Shown in pieces: positions 41,172 through 49,598 of a stretch of DNA of 64,000 nt. The stretch spans positions 1-64,000 of the forward strand of contig JAFSPZ010000068.1 of assembly GCA_017451225.1 (NCBI GenBank). The letters are read 5' to 3'. The notes under the pieces are model-generated. The model had not been told where the DNA came from. It made no database searches and worked only from the letters and a program-made list of their open reading frames with translations. This DNA is from Muribaculaceae bacterium (lineage in GTDB: Bacteria > Bacteroidota > Bacteroidia > Bacteroidales > Muribaculaceae). The position numbers were made by a program, and so were the translations under genes. Each line of letters begins with the position of its first letter. The stretch's first letter is position 1.

Positions 41172-41843
41172 ATGATTAATGTAGAAATTGATCCACGCAT
41201 TTTGGCAGCTTGTCCACTCATTCAAATAGGGCTTTTGAGTGCCGATGTGGTGAATGGCGAAACTTGTGACGAACTGTGGCAAGAGCTTGAGAGAGAGGCT
41301 GCTGAGGTTGCACAGCGATATGAATTGCTGGCGATAAACCAGCGCCCGGCAATTGCTGCTACTCGCAAGCTCTATAAAGCGTTGGGCAAGGATCCGGGTC
41401 GTTATCGTGTGGCAAGCGAGGCGCTTTGTCGCCGCATAGTGCGTGGGTTGGGTCTTTATCGTCTCACTACGCTCATCGATGTTGTTAACCTGGTGTCGAT
41501 AAAAAGTGGTTACCCTATAAGCGGTCTTGATGCCGAGAAGATTGTTGGCGACACTCTGCGGATGGGAGTGGGAGAGAAGGATGAGCCATATTGCGGAATT
41601 GGCCGCGGGTTGCTCAACATAGAAGGCATGCCTGTTTATCGCGATGCGCAAGGTGGCATAGCAACTCCCACCAGCGACGAGGAGCGCACTAAATTCACCA
41701 CCGACACTCGTAAAGTTCAAATCAACATCAATGCATTTGGCCCCGAGCTGCCTCTTGATGAAACTCTGGATCTGACTTCAAGACTGTTAGAAAAATATGC
41801 AAACGCAACCAATATAGAAACAACGATAATAAAAGATTTTTGA
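41172..41843 (+). CDS. B3/B4 tRNA-binding domain protein (PheT-related)
   Basis: A 223-residue stand-alone B3/B4 domain, the editing domain of the phenylalanyl-tRNA synthetase beta subunit. Typical features are RPAIAATRKLYKALGKDPGRYR, the SLYRLTTLIDVVN-like LGLYRLTTLIDVVNLVS, and GRGLLNIEGMPVYRD. Such free-standing proteins may deacylate mischarged tRNA; that role is inference. It precedes the Sua5-like gene by 1 nt, so the two are tightly coupled, a pairing that points to tRNA quality or modification. Confidence 0.88.
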   Translation: MINVEIDPRILAACPLIQIGLLSADVVNGETCDELWQELEREAAEVAQRYELLAINQRPAIAATRKLYKALGKDPGRYRVASEALCRRIVRGLGLYRLTTLIDVVNLVSIKSGYPISGLDAEKIVGDTLRMGVGEKDEPYCGIGRGLLNIEGMPVYRDAQGGIATPTSDEERTKFTTDTRKVQININAFGPELPLDETLDLTSRLLEKYANATNIETTIIKDF

Positions 41844-41844
41844 T

Positions 41845-42447
41845 ATGAAAGTTTTACCAATTATAGAAGACAACATCAACGTGCGTCACATTGAGGAAAT
41901 AGCAAGTGTGCTGCGTGACGGAGGTATCATCGTTTATCCTACCGACACTGTCTATGCTATAGGGTGTGATGCGCTTAATAATCAGGCGATTGAACGCATT
42001 TGCTCTCTCAAGGCGATGAAGTCGGCCAAGACTAATCTGTCGATTATTTGCAGTGACATTTCGGAGGTGGCACAGTATGCTAAGTTTGACAACGTTCAGT
42101 TCCGCTTGATGAAGAACAACCTTCCAGGTCCGTTCACTTTTATCTTCCCTGCGATGTCAAAGCTGCCAAAGGCGTTCAAGGGCCGTCGCACGGTTGGCAT
42201 AAGGATTCCTCAAAACAAGATAGCGACTGCAATTGAGCGTGAGCTGGGTCACCCCATCCTCACTACCTCGGTACCCGCCAAGGACGATGACTATCGTTGC
42301 GAGCCTGAACTCATAGCCGAGGCTTTGGGCAACAGTGTTGATATTGTTGTCGATGCTGGACGTGGAGGACTTGTTCCATCTACTGTTGTTGACTGCACCG
42401 AGGGAGAACCTGAGATTGTGCGTCAGGGCAAGGGAGAGCTTCAGTGA
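41845..42447 (+). CDS. L-threonylcarbamoyladenylate synthase (Sua5/YciO/TsaC family)
   Basis: A 200-residue protein of the Sua5/YciO/YrdC fold, which makes threonylcarbamoyl-AMP for the t6A37 modification of tRNA. PTDTVYAIGCDALN, NLPGPFTFIFPA, RRTVGIRIPQN and TSVPAKDDDY are characteristic. It has only the TsaC-type core, no Sua5 C-terminal domain, so it could be TsaC or the YciO paralogue of uncertain role. Coupled with the B3/B4 gene upstream. Confidence 0.9.
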   Translation: MKVLPIIEDNINVRHIEEIASVLRDGGIIVYPTDTVYAIGCDALNNQAIERICSLKAMKSAKTNLSIICSDISEVAQYAKFDNVQFRLMKNNLPGPFTFIFPAMSKLPKAFKGRRTVGIRIPQNKIATAIERELGHPILTTSVPAKDDDYRCEPELIAEALGNSVDIVVDAGRGGLVPSTVVDCTEGEPEIVRQGKGELQ

Positions 42448-42472
42448 TAGAACTTTTTAACCAGTATAGATT

Positions 42473-42940
42473 ATGAAACGTTTTTTGTTGATGTCACTCT
42501 TGGCTGTTGTGCTGTTGGTAGTGGCTTCGTGCGGTGGAAACAGTACAAATAAAGATGAAAGCAATTCTGCTTCTTCTCAACCGGATGCAACCTTAGAACA
42601 GGCAGTTCCTGTTGCAGATAGCCTGAAATCAGATAATGACTCTGTGGCCCAAACCGATAGTAAGAAAAAGGGTGACAAGGTGGTGGTTATTGATTTCTTT
42701 GCCACCTGGTGCGGCCCCTGCAAAGCTATGGCTCCAGCAATGGAGAAGATGGAAAAGAAATATGGCGACAAGATAGAGTTTCGAAAAGTTGATGTCGACC
42801 AAGACCCAGAACTGGCTCAACAGTATCAAATTGAAGGTGTGCCCACACTAGTAATTCTTTCTTCAAAGGGAGATGTTCTGAATAAGATTGTCGGGGGGCA
42901 GACCGAGGAATTCCTTGACAAGATGTTCAGCAGTTTGTAG
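42473..42940 (+). CDS. thioredoxin-domain lipoprotein
   Basis: A 155-residue protein: lipoprotein signal peptide with VASC (Cys20), a Ser/Asp-rich linker (residues ~21-65), then a complete thioredoxin fold with the active site WCGPC (Cys80, Cys83) and the cis-Pro loop GVPTLVIL. It should work as a thiol-disulfide oxidoreductase tethered in the periplasm, where Bacteroidota use such proteins for disulfide reduction. Follows the Sua5-like gene by 25 nt. Its last 14 bases overlap the end of the convergent helicase gene. Confidence 0.92.
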   Translation: MKRFLLMSLLAVVLLVVASCGGNSTNKDESNSASSQPDATLEQAVPVADSLKSDNDSVAQTDSKKKGDKVVVIDFFATWCGPCKAMAPAMEKMEKKYGDKIEFRKVDVDQDPELAQQYQIEGVPTLVILSSKGDVLNKIVGGQTEEFLDKMFSSL

Positions 42941-44297
42941 GCTTTGCAAACCGTAGGCGTGGTCGTGTCACGCTCACTTTCACCTTTAGCCTTTTTAGTT
43001 TAAAAGCTGCGATAGCATTAATTATGTCGTTGGCTTTGTCTTTTGGTACCGCCACAAGTGAGTGGTGGTCATAAACGTTTATTTTGCCAATCTCATTGGC
43101 GGTTATCATCGTTGCATGAGAAACTATAAACCCGACAATATCACCACGTGAAACTTTTTCTTTCTTGCCTGCACTAATGTGCAATGTGGAGATTTTTGAA
43201 ATCTTCATTTTGCGAGAGGTGTCAGGCATTAATTCATACTTCTTGCAATCACCCACATAGGGGGGCAATGACTCGTGTGGAGTTGTGATAAGATAAGCGT
43301 CACCATGTGAGTCGATCCGTGCTGTGCGTCAATTGCGATGAATGAAAATTTCTTGTGTCAAAGGTAAATCGTAGTGGACGATGTGCTTCACAGTTGTGAT
43401 GTCCAAACCACGCGCCGCAAGGTCGGTAGCTACCATAATCATCACAGTGCCGTTGTAAAACATTGCCACAGCTTTTTCTCGTTCAATCTGCTCAAGCGTC
43501 CCTTGAAAAAGGACGATATCCATTTTTTGCTTTGAAAGGTAATTGTAGACTTCTTGAGCACCTTCTCTTGTGCTTGAGAAGACGATGGTCTGTTCATCGG
43601 GGATACTGTACAGCAAGTTAATCAAGGTGTTGAGTTTGTCATCGTCGCAGCTCGATTTCACATTCCACAAGTTGATGCGGTCTTCTACTTTAAGTTCTTG
43701 GTTTGTGCGGTAGTCTATTGTATGAAACTTGTTTAGTGACAAAAAATCCGGTATTGACTTAATATGTGTGGCCGAGGTCAGAATTTTTCTAGCCTTTGAT
43801 GGGCAATGAGCCATTATTTGTTGCATTTCGTGAGTGAACCCCAGCTCCAACGATTTGTCAAATTCATCGAGTACTAGACATGACAAATTACAAAGCTCGA
43901 TGTTCTTGCGGTTGATGTGGTCCAGCAATCGTCCAGGGGTGGCGACTATAACTTGTGGCTGAGATTCAAGCTCACGTTTCTCCACTACAGCGTCATGACC
44001 ACCGTAGCAGCAGGCGGCTTTTGTGAGAGGTACTATCTTTTTCATTACGGCAAAGGTTTGCGTCACAATTTCTCGTGATGGTGCAATTACGACAGCTTGA
44101 AGTGTGTCGTCAGATGTGTTGAGCGATATGAGAACAGGCACAAGAAAGGCCAACGACTTGCCCGAGCCTGTGGGAGAATAGACAATCAAGTCGCTTGCGC
44201 TGTGCTGCCACTTGTCGATGACCTCGTTTTGCATGTTGTTGAGCGAGGTGATCTTTAGGGCCTTGATTGCATTGAGAAGGATATCTTCCTTTGTCAT
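42927..44297 (-). pseudogene. dbpA: DbpA-like DEAD-box RNA helicase with an in-frame stop in motif VI
   Basis: A 456-codon helicase frame interrupted by TGA at 43331-43329. Before the stop: Q-motif Gln23, Walker A PTGSGKS (residues 42-48), DEFD in place of DEAD, ILTSATH, and motif V DLAARGLDI. The stop falls inside motif VI: HRN then TGA then RTAR, where the family has HRxGRTAR; GGA to TGA is one base. The frame continues without a shift through DSHGDAYLITTP to a C-terminal domain like the DbpA RNA-binding domain (KVSRGDIVGFIVSH), which in DbpA recognises 23S rRNA helix 92. The truncated product of 322 residues lacks motif VI and should be inactive. A sequencing error is the main alternative. 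Confidence 0.82.
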
Positions 44298-44317
44298 AAT
44301 GATTATTGATTAAAAAA

Positions 44318-44342
44318 AGGGAAACACAGTGAGTGCTTCCCT
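44318..44342 (-). terminator. terminator of the repeat-lipoprotein gene
   Basis: On the minus strand AGGGAAGCAC and GTGTTTCCCT form a stem with one G-T pair, followed by TTTTTTT. It lies just upstream of the helicase start. Confidence 0.8.
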
Positions 44343-44367
44343 CATTTAAAATTTACTAGCATTTAAA

Positions 44368-44781
44368 TTACTTCTTTAATGCTTCCTTAGCTTTGTCCGC
44401 TCCTTTTTCGATGGCTTTGCCAGCGAGCTCTTTGCCTTTGTCGATGGCCTTGTTGGCAGCATCTTTACCAGCCTCAGCAGCCTTGTTGGCAACATCCTTG
44501 CCAGCTTCAACAGCCTTGTTGGCGGCGTCCTTGCCAGCGTCAACAGCTTCCTTGCCAGCCTCTTTACCAGCCTCTACGGTAGCATCGGCAGCTTCCTTAA
44601 CCTCTTTGTTAGCAGCGTCTACTTTCTGCTGAAGAGTGTCAGAAATTGCGTTAGAATCGGTGGGATTCTCAATAGGAGTGATGCTGTCGCCAGAAGTTGA
44701 TGCAGAAGTAGTGCCATTATTGTTGCAAGAAACCAGGCTCAAAGCGGCTGTAGCAGCGAACAGTAAGAATAACTTTTTCAT
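44368..44781 (-). CDS. lipoprotein with LEA-like 11-residue repeats
   Basis: A 137-residue lipoprotein: signal peptide with LVSC (Cys19), a Ser/Thr-rich spacer to residue ~50, then a strongly helical Lys/Ala/Glu region. Residues 73-127 are five uninterrupted 11-mers: KEAGKEAVDAG, KDAANKAVEAG, KDVANKAAEAG, KDAANKAIDKG, KELAGKAIEKG. The period and composition resemble group 3 LEA and apolipoprotein-like amphipathic helices. No known enzyme domain. It would sit in the periplasm or outer membrane; a protective or membrane-associating function is inference. Confidence 0.75.
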   Translation of the reverse strand: MKKLFLLFAATAALSLVSCNNNGTTSASTSGDSITPIENPTDSNAISDTLQQKVDAANKEVKEAADATVEAGKEAGKEAVDAGKDAANKAVEAGKDVANKAAEAGKDAANKAIDKGKELAGKAIEKGADKAKEALKK

Positions 44782-44983
44782 AAAAAAATAAAAAATAAAG
44801 TTAGTAAATAAAATTAATAAATAATAAATTAAATAAGAATTTCTTTGAAAAATTTCTTCATCTCAGAAATTCGCCGTAAATTTACATCAAATTTTATAAA
44901 ATCAAAAAGAATTCCATTATTTTTTGCTAACAAAGTGATTTTTTGAGATAAAAATAAGTGACACATTATTATAATAACGCAAA

Positions 44984-45661
44984 ATGGTATATATAATATT
45001 TATAGCAATATCAATAATAAGTTATCTTGTTCAACATTCACTTCAGAATAAGTTCTCCATTTATTCTCAAGAGCCTCTTGACATTCCTCTCACAGGTAGA
45101 GATGTAGCTGCTAAAATGCTTCACGACAATGGCGTGACCAATGTGAATGTGACAAGCGTTAATGGTCAGTTAACTGACCATTACAATCCGGCCAATGGGA
45201 CTGTGAACTTGAGTGATTCGGTTTTCTCGGTCAACAGTGTTGCGTCGGCTGCTGTTGCTGCTCATGAATGCGGTCATGCGTTACAGCATGCTCAAGGTTA
45301 CGCTCCATTGAAATTGCGCTCCAAGCTTGTTCCGGTTGTGAGTTTTGCGTCAACCTGGGTTACATGGGTGTTGCTAGCTGGCATATTGTTGATAGAGACA
45401 TTCCCAATTGTGTTGGAGATAGGTGTGGGATTGTTTGCTTTAACCACATTGTTCAGTCTCATCACCTTGCCTGTTGAGGTTGATGCAAGCCGTCGAGCTG
45501 TAGCATGGCTTCAGAGCTCAGGTATCACACAGGGCATAAAGACCGAGCATGCCAAGGACGCTCTCCATGCTGCTGCCTATACCTATGTGGTTGCGGCATT
45601 AAGTTCATTGGCTACATTGATGTATTATGTGATGATATTGATGGGCCGTCGTCGCAATTGA
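44984..45661 (+). CDS. neutral zinc metallopeptidase (YugP family)
   Basis: A 225-residue integral membrane zinc peptidase. The HExxH site is AAHECGHAL (His94, Glu95, His98) after a first membrane helix; the C-terminal half has two to three more helices ([16 protein letters not shown] and [15 protein letters not shown]). [13 protein letters not shown] carries the conserved downstream Glu. Family YugP is found in many bacteria with no settled substrate. The 202 bp gap before it is AT-rich with no other gene visible. It precedes hisS by 67 nt. Confidence 0.88.
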   Translation: MVYIIFIAISIISYLVQHSLQNKFSIYSQEPLDIPLTGRDVAAKMLHDNGVTNVNVTSVNGQLTDHYNPANGTVNLSDSVFSVNSVASAAVAAHECGHALQHAQGYAPLKLRSKLVPVVSFASTWVTWVLLAGILLIETFPIVLEIGVGLFALTTLFSLITLPVEVDASRRAVAWLQSSGITQGIKTEHAKDALHAAAYTYVVAALSSLATLMYYVMILMGRRRN

Positions 45662-45728
45662 TGGCCATAAGAGACATAAAAGCGAAATTTTTAATAAAAA
45701 CAAGTATAAAAGTAACATATTCTTCCTA

Positions 45729-47090
45729 ATGGCACAGAAACCATCTATTCCTAAGGGTACAAGAGATTTTTCGCCGCTTGAGATGGCGAAACGCAATTAT
45801 ATTTTCGATACAATTAAAAGTGTGTTTCTGCTTTATGGATTCCAGCAGATAGAAACACCGGCAATGGAAAACCTGTCAACGCTGATGGGCAAGTATGGAG
45901 AAGAAGGCGATAAACTGCTTTTCAAGATTCTGAACAGTGGTGACTTCCTGAAATCGGCCCCCGATGACTTGCTCGCAAACAAAGACTATATCCACCTTAT
46001 CACCAAAGTGAGTGAAAAAGGTCTGCGTTATGACTTGACCGTGCCTTTCGCACGCTATGTAGTTCAGCATCGCAATGACCTTCAGATGCCTTTCAAGCGC
46101 TATCAGATTCAACCTGTGTGGCGTGCCGACCGTCCGCAACGCGGTCGTTATCGTGAGTTCTATCAGTGTGATGCCGATGTGGTTGGTAGCGATTCTTTGT
46201 TTAATGAAGTGGAATTGGTGTCGATGATTGATGAGGTGTTCAAGCGTTTTGGCATCAATATCGCAATCAAACTTAATAACCGCAAGATATTGAGCGGTAT
46301 AGCCGAGGTGATAGGCGCTCCCGACAAAATTGTGGATATAACAGTTGCTATTGACAAGATAGACAAGATAGGTCTTGATAATGTCAACGCCGAATTGCAA
46401 GAAAAAGGGCTTTCGACAGGAGCAATAGATATGTTGCGACCATTGTTGACTCTTTCAGGCACAAATGCCGAAAAGCTAACGACCCTGGAGAATTTGCTTT
46501 CGTCTTCACAGGTGGGAATGAAAGGAATTGAAGAACTTAAGTTTGTTCTTGACAACGCGATGGCGCTTAACCTTAAGAGTGAAGTTGAGGTTGACGTATC
46601 GCTTGCTCGCGGCTTAAATTATTACACAGGAACTATTCTCGAGGTGAAAGCTCTTGACGTTGAGATGGGCAGCATTAGCGGTGGTGGTCGATATGACAAT
46701 TTGACTGGTGTATTTGGAATGGACGGACTGTCGGGTGTGGGCATCAGCTTTGGTGCCGACCGTATATTTGACGTTCTCAACACCCTCGATTTGTATCCAG
46801 CCGACACTATCGCCACGACCAAGGTGATTTTCATGAACTTTGGCTTGAAAGAGGCTCAATACTGTTTGCAACTCATGACTCAGTTGCGCAGTAATGGAAT
46901 CTATTGTGAGCTCTATCCTGAGGCTTCAAAGATGAAAAAGCAGATGACATATGCCAACTCTAAGGGCATTCCTTTCGTTGCTATGGTTGGTGAGAGTGAA
47001 CTGTCTTCGGGCACAATTTCCATCAAGGATATGACTAGTGGCGAGCAAAAGAATTATACTATCGAGGAAGCAGTAGCACTGCTGAAATAA
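45729..47090 (+). CDS. hisS: histidyl-tRNA synthetase
   Basis: A 453-residue class II aminoacyl-tRNA synthetase. Motif 1 region [10 protein letters not shown] is diagnostic for His[21 protein letters not shown] is motif 2; the histidine motifs ARGLNYYTG and [10 protein letters not shown] are present, and the C-terminal anticodon domain follows. Length is typical. Followed by a Crp/Fnr gene 12 nt downstream. Confidence 0.96.
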   Translation: MAQKPSIPKGTRDFSPLEMAKRNYIFDTIKSVFLLYGFQQIETPAMENLSTLMGKYGEEGDKLLFKILNSGDFLKSAPDDLLANKDYIHLITKVSEKGLRYDLTVPFARYVVQHRNDLQMPFKRYQIQPVWRADRPQRGRYREFYQCDADVVGSDSLFNEVELVSMIDEVFKRFGINIAIKLNNRKILSGIAEVIGAPDKIVDITVAIDKIDKIGLDNVNAELQEKGLSTGAIDMLRPLLTLSGTNAEKLTTLENLLSSSQVGMKGIEELKFVLDNAMALNLKSEVEVDVSLARGLNYYTGTILEVKALDVEMGSISGGGRYDNLTGVFGMDGLSGVGISFGADRIFDVLNTLDLYPADTIATTKVIFMNFGLKEAQYCLQLMTQLRSNGIYCELYPEASKMKKQMTYANSKGIPFVAMVGESELSSGTISIKDMTSGEQKNYTIEEAVALLK

Positions 47091-47102
47091 GTCTTTTGCA
47101 AT

Positions 47103-47795
47103 ATGGATAACATTTTTGATAAATTATTACATCTTCCATTATTTCAAGGTGTTACTCAAGAACGACTTGGAGAGGTGATTGAAAAAATCCCTTTTCATTT
47201 TCTCAAGTTTAAAAAAGGTGAGAGGATTCTTGATTGTGGTGATCCTTGCACTCATGTGAGGTTTGTAATCTCGGGAAGAGTTCGTCTTGAATATGAGAGT
47301 AAGGTTTTGAAGTTCAAAATCTCGCATGAGTTATCGTCTCCCGAAGTAATTTCTCCCGATTATCTTTTTGGATTAGACACGAGTTATCCATTCAGTGTTT
47401 ATGCAGTAGATGAATGTGGTCTTCTTCAGGTCGACAAGCAAGACTATGTTACTATTTTGCAGAGTGATAAAGTGTTCTTGTATAATATCTTGAACTACCT
47501 GTCTCGAAACTCGCAAAGTATAAAGACTCATCTTTTGAACATAGAGCATGCTTCAGTTTTGGAGCGCATAGCATTGCTTGTGAGCGCATTCACGTCACAA
47601 CGCTCAGAACATATCACACTCTCCTTCAGACAGCGTGATCTGTGCCATCTTCTTGGAGCTCGTCGCCCTGCATTGATGGCTGCTCTTGACTACCTTCTTG
47701 AAAAAGGTATGATAGAAATGCCCACTACTACCACAATGTTGATTAATGATAGAAAGCAACTGCTTGCATTGCTTACCAAAATGGATTTGAAATGA
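47103..47795 (+). CDS. Crp/Fnr family transcriptional regulator
   Basis: A 230-residue regulator with an N-terminal cyclic-nucleotide-binding beta-barrel (residues ~10-130) and a C-terminal winged helix (RQRDLCHLLGARRPALMAALDYL). The N-terminal Cys residues lie singly in DCGDPCTHV and DECGLL, not in the Fnr iron-sulfur pattern, so an oxygen-sensing cluster is not supported. Ligand and targets unknown. The stop overlaps the next start by ATGA. Confidence 0.88.
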   Translation: MDNIFDKLLHLPLFQGVTQERLGEVIEKIPFHFLKFKKGERILDCGDPCTHVRFVISGRVRLEYESKVLKFKISHELSSPEVISPDYLFGLDTSYPFSVYAVDECGLLQVDKQDYVTILQSDKVFLYNILNYLSRNSQSIKTHLLNIEHASVLERIALLVSAFTSQRSEHITLSFRQRDLCHLLGARRPALMAALDYLLEKGMIEMPTTTTMLINDRKQLLALLTKMDLK

Positions 47796-48046
47796 AGTAT
47801 ACTTACTACACATCAGGCACTTGCTCAAGTATGATAGATTGGGAAATTGTAGATGGTAAATTGCGAAATGTAGTCTTTACTGGAGGATGCCATGGAAATT
47901 TGCAAGGCATCTCACGACTGGTGGAGGGTATGAGTTGTGAAGAAGCAATCTCAAAGCTTGAGGGCATTAGATGCGGATATAAGTCAACATCATGCCCCGA
48001 TCAGCTTGCAAAAGCCTTGAAGGAAGCCTTGGCAAGTAATGAGTAG
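47792..48046 (+). CDS. TSCPD domain protein (TIGR03905 type)
   Basis: An 84-residue protein; this small family is named for its TSCPD motif, visible here as YKSTSCPDQLAKAL, and the N-terminal YTSGTCSSMIDWEI with GGCHGN in the middle. It has three to four conserved Cys that could bind metal. The domain also occurs at the end of some ribonucleotide reductases. Function of the stand-alone form is not known. It is translationally coupled to the Crp/Fnr gene, so it may belong to its response. A terminator follows. Confidence 0.85.
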   Translation: MKYTYYTSGTCSSMIDWEIVDGKLRNVVFTGGCHGNLQGISRLVEGMSCEEAISKLEGIRCGYKSTSCPDQLAKALKEALASNE

Positions 48047-48062
48047 TAGCTTTTTCTGGGTG

Positions 48063-48094
48063 TCGAATGGTTATAGTGGCCATTCGATTTTTTT
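48063..48094 (+). terminator. terminator after the TSCPD gene
   Basis: TCGAATGG (48063-48070) and CCATTCGA (48080-48087) form a perfect stem followed by TTTTTTT. Confidence 0.85.
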
Positions 48095-48137
48095 ATCAAA
48101 AATACCGAGAAATTGCTGCGTTGTGACATTTTTTTCT

Positions 48138-48145
48138 TAATTTTG
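48138..48145 (+). promoter_or_regulatory. -7 element of the murein-peptide operon
   Basis: TAATTTTG matches TAnnTTTG 37 nt before the transglutaminase start codon. The nearest -33-like ATTG is 22 nt upstream, so support is partial. Confidence 0.45.
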
Positions 48146-48182
48146 TAAATTATAAATCTCTATTTGGTATAATATTGTGATT

Positions 48183-49598
48183 ATGAGAAAAATAATAGTT
48201 GTTGCTGTCGCTCTCTTTGTGGCAATGGGAGCTATGGCACAAAACAATTGGCTTAAAGAAGTGGAAAACATGATGGAGCAAGGCGAATTCAAGAAAGCCG
48301 AAGCTTACATGAATTCTTTGCCACGCAAGATTAAAGCCGAGCAAGAAGTTCGCATTGACTCGCTGAATACAATCATGGGGCGCATAAGAAAGGATTTTAA
48401 TATGACTCCTGAGCAAGGCGTTAAATTAATACGTGAAAAGATGCCTCGAGCTACCGATGAGCAAATCGCTCGTTGGAAGCGTGACCGCAAGATTGAGTAT
48501 ATGATGATCGACGGCAAGGAGTGCTGGTTCCGCAAGTCGGTTAGAAACCTGTGGTTGCTTGCCGACGAACTTAAGGAGGATCACGATGCCGACAAGATGG
48601 AGACCTATAAGACACGTCGAAAGTACTATCTTGAAGCTATGAAGTCGCCTGCTGATGCTAATGGTGTGCGCGACTGGCGTCATGTGAATATCACGTTTAC
48701 ACTCGATGTGAATGCCGATGCTGTGCCCGAAGGAGAGACTCTCAGAGTGTGGATGCCATTCCCCTATGAGAACATGCGTCAACGCAATATTAAGCTTGAG
48801 AATAGCAATCGTCCTGTGACTATGAGTGAGGGGAGTCTTCATCACACGGTATATATGGAAGCTCAGGCAGTTAAAGGTAAAAAGACACACTTCGAGTATA
48901 CTTTCAGCTATGATGTGGCTGAGCGTCACATCGCTCAGCAAGACTTGATTGCAATGGTTGAGCCATACAAGAAAAGTAACGCTGATTATAAGAAGTATAC
49001 AGGCAACTATCCCCCCCACATTATTATAACTGACGATATGCGTGCTCTTGCACGTGAGATTGTGGGCGAGGAGACAAATCCTGTATTACAAGCATCGTTG
49101 ATTTTTGATTGGATATCGATGCGTTATCCATGGGCTGGCGCACGTGAATATAGTACTCTGACAAATATTCCTGAGTATGTCCTTGCTAATGGTCATGGCG
49201 ACTGTGGACAGGTGACATTGCTTTATATCACGCTTGTGCGTAGCCTAGGTATTCCAGCACGCTGGGAGAGTGGATGGATGCTTCACCCCGATGAGATTAA
49301 TTGGCACGACTGGGGCGAGACCTACTTTGAAGGCGTGGGATGGGTTCCAACCGATCAGTCATTTGGACGTAGCGCTGTTGGAACTCCAATGAACAGCTAC
49401 TACACTACAGGTATAGATGTTTACCGAATGGCTTCTAACGAGGGAATAGGCGACAAGCTGAGTCCTGAGAAAAAATACATTCGCAGCGAGACAGTTGATT
49501 TCCAACCCGGTGAGGTTGAGTGGCGCAAGGGTAACCTGTATTACGACTCATGGAAATCAAGCCTTAAAGTTAATTCTATAGTAAAAATCAAGCAGTAA
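48183..49598 (+). CDS. exported transglutaminase-like cysteine protease
   Basis: About 471 residues from the ATG at 48183 (an in-frame GTG two codons upstream is less likely). A signal peptide (MRKIIVVAVALFVAMGAMAQ) leads to a helical N-terminal region and a transglutaminase-like domain: ANGHGDCGQVTLLY with the catalytic Cys, INWHDWGETYFEGVGWVPTDQ with His and Asp. It is probably periplasmic. Proteins of this type cleave or form amide bonds. Its neighbours are an NlpC/P60 peptidase (1 nt overlap) and a dipeptide epimerase, which points to murein peptide breakdown. Confidence 0.85.
   Translation: MRKIIVVAVALFVAMGAMAQNNWLKEVENMMEQGEFKKAEAYMNSLPRKIKAEQEVRIDSLNTIMGRIRKDFNMTPEQGVKLIREKMPRATDEQIARWKRDRKIEYMMIDGKECWFRKSVRNLWLLADELKEDHDADKMETYKTRRKYYLEAMKSPADANGVRDWRHVNITFTLDVNADAVPEGETLRVWMPFPYENMRQRNIKLENSNRPVTMSEGSLHHTVYMEAQAVKGKKTHFEYTFSYDVAERHIAQQDLIAMVEPYKKSNADYKKYTGNYPPHIIITDDMRALAREIVGEETNPVLQASLIFDWISMRYPWAGAREYSTLTNIPEYVLANGHGDCGQVTLLYITLVRSLGIPARWESGWMLHPDEINWHDWGETYFEGVGWVPTDQSFGRSAVGTPMNSYYTTGIDVYRMASNEGIGDKLSPEKKYIRSETVDFQPGEVEWRKGNLYYDSWKSSLKVNSIVKIKQ

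Noticed and set aside
42927..44297. Selenocysteine or a TGA-recoded genetic code as explanation of the helicase stop
   Set aside because: A Gly is expected at this position, not Cys or Sec, and many intact genes here (for example rsmG neighbours, def-ruvX overlap, nlpC context) use TGA as a normal stop. No SECIS-like argument can be made.
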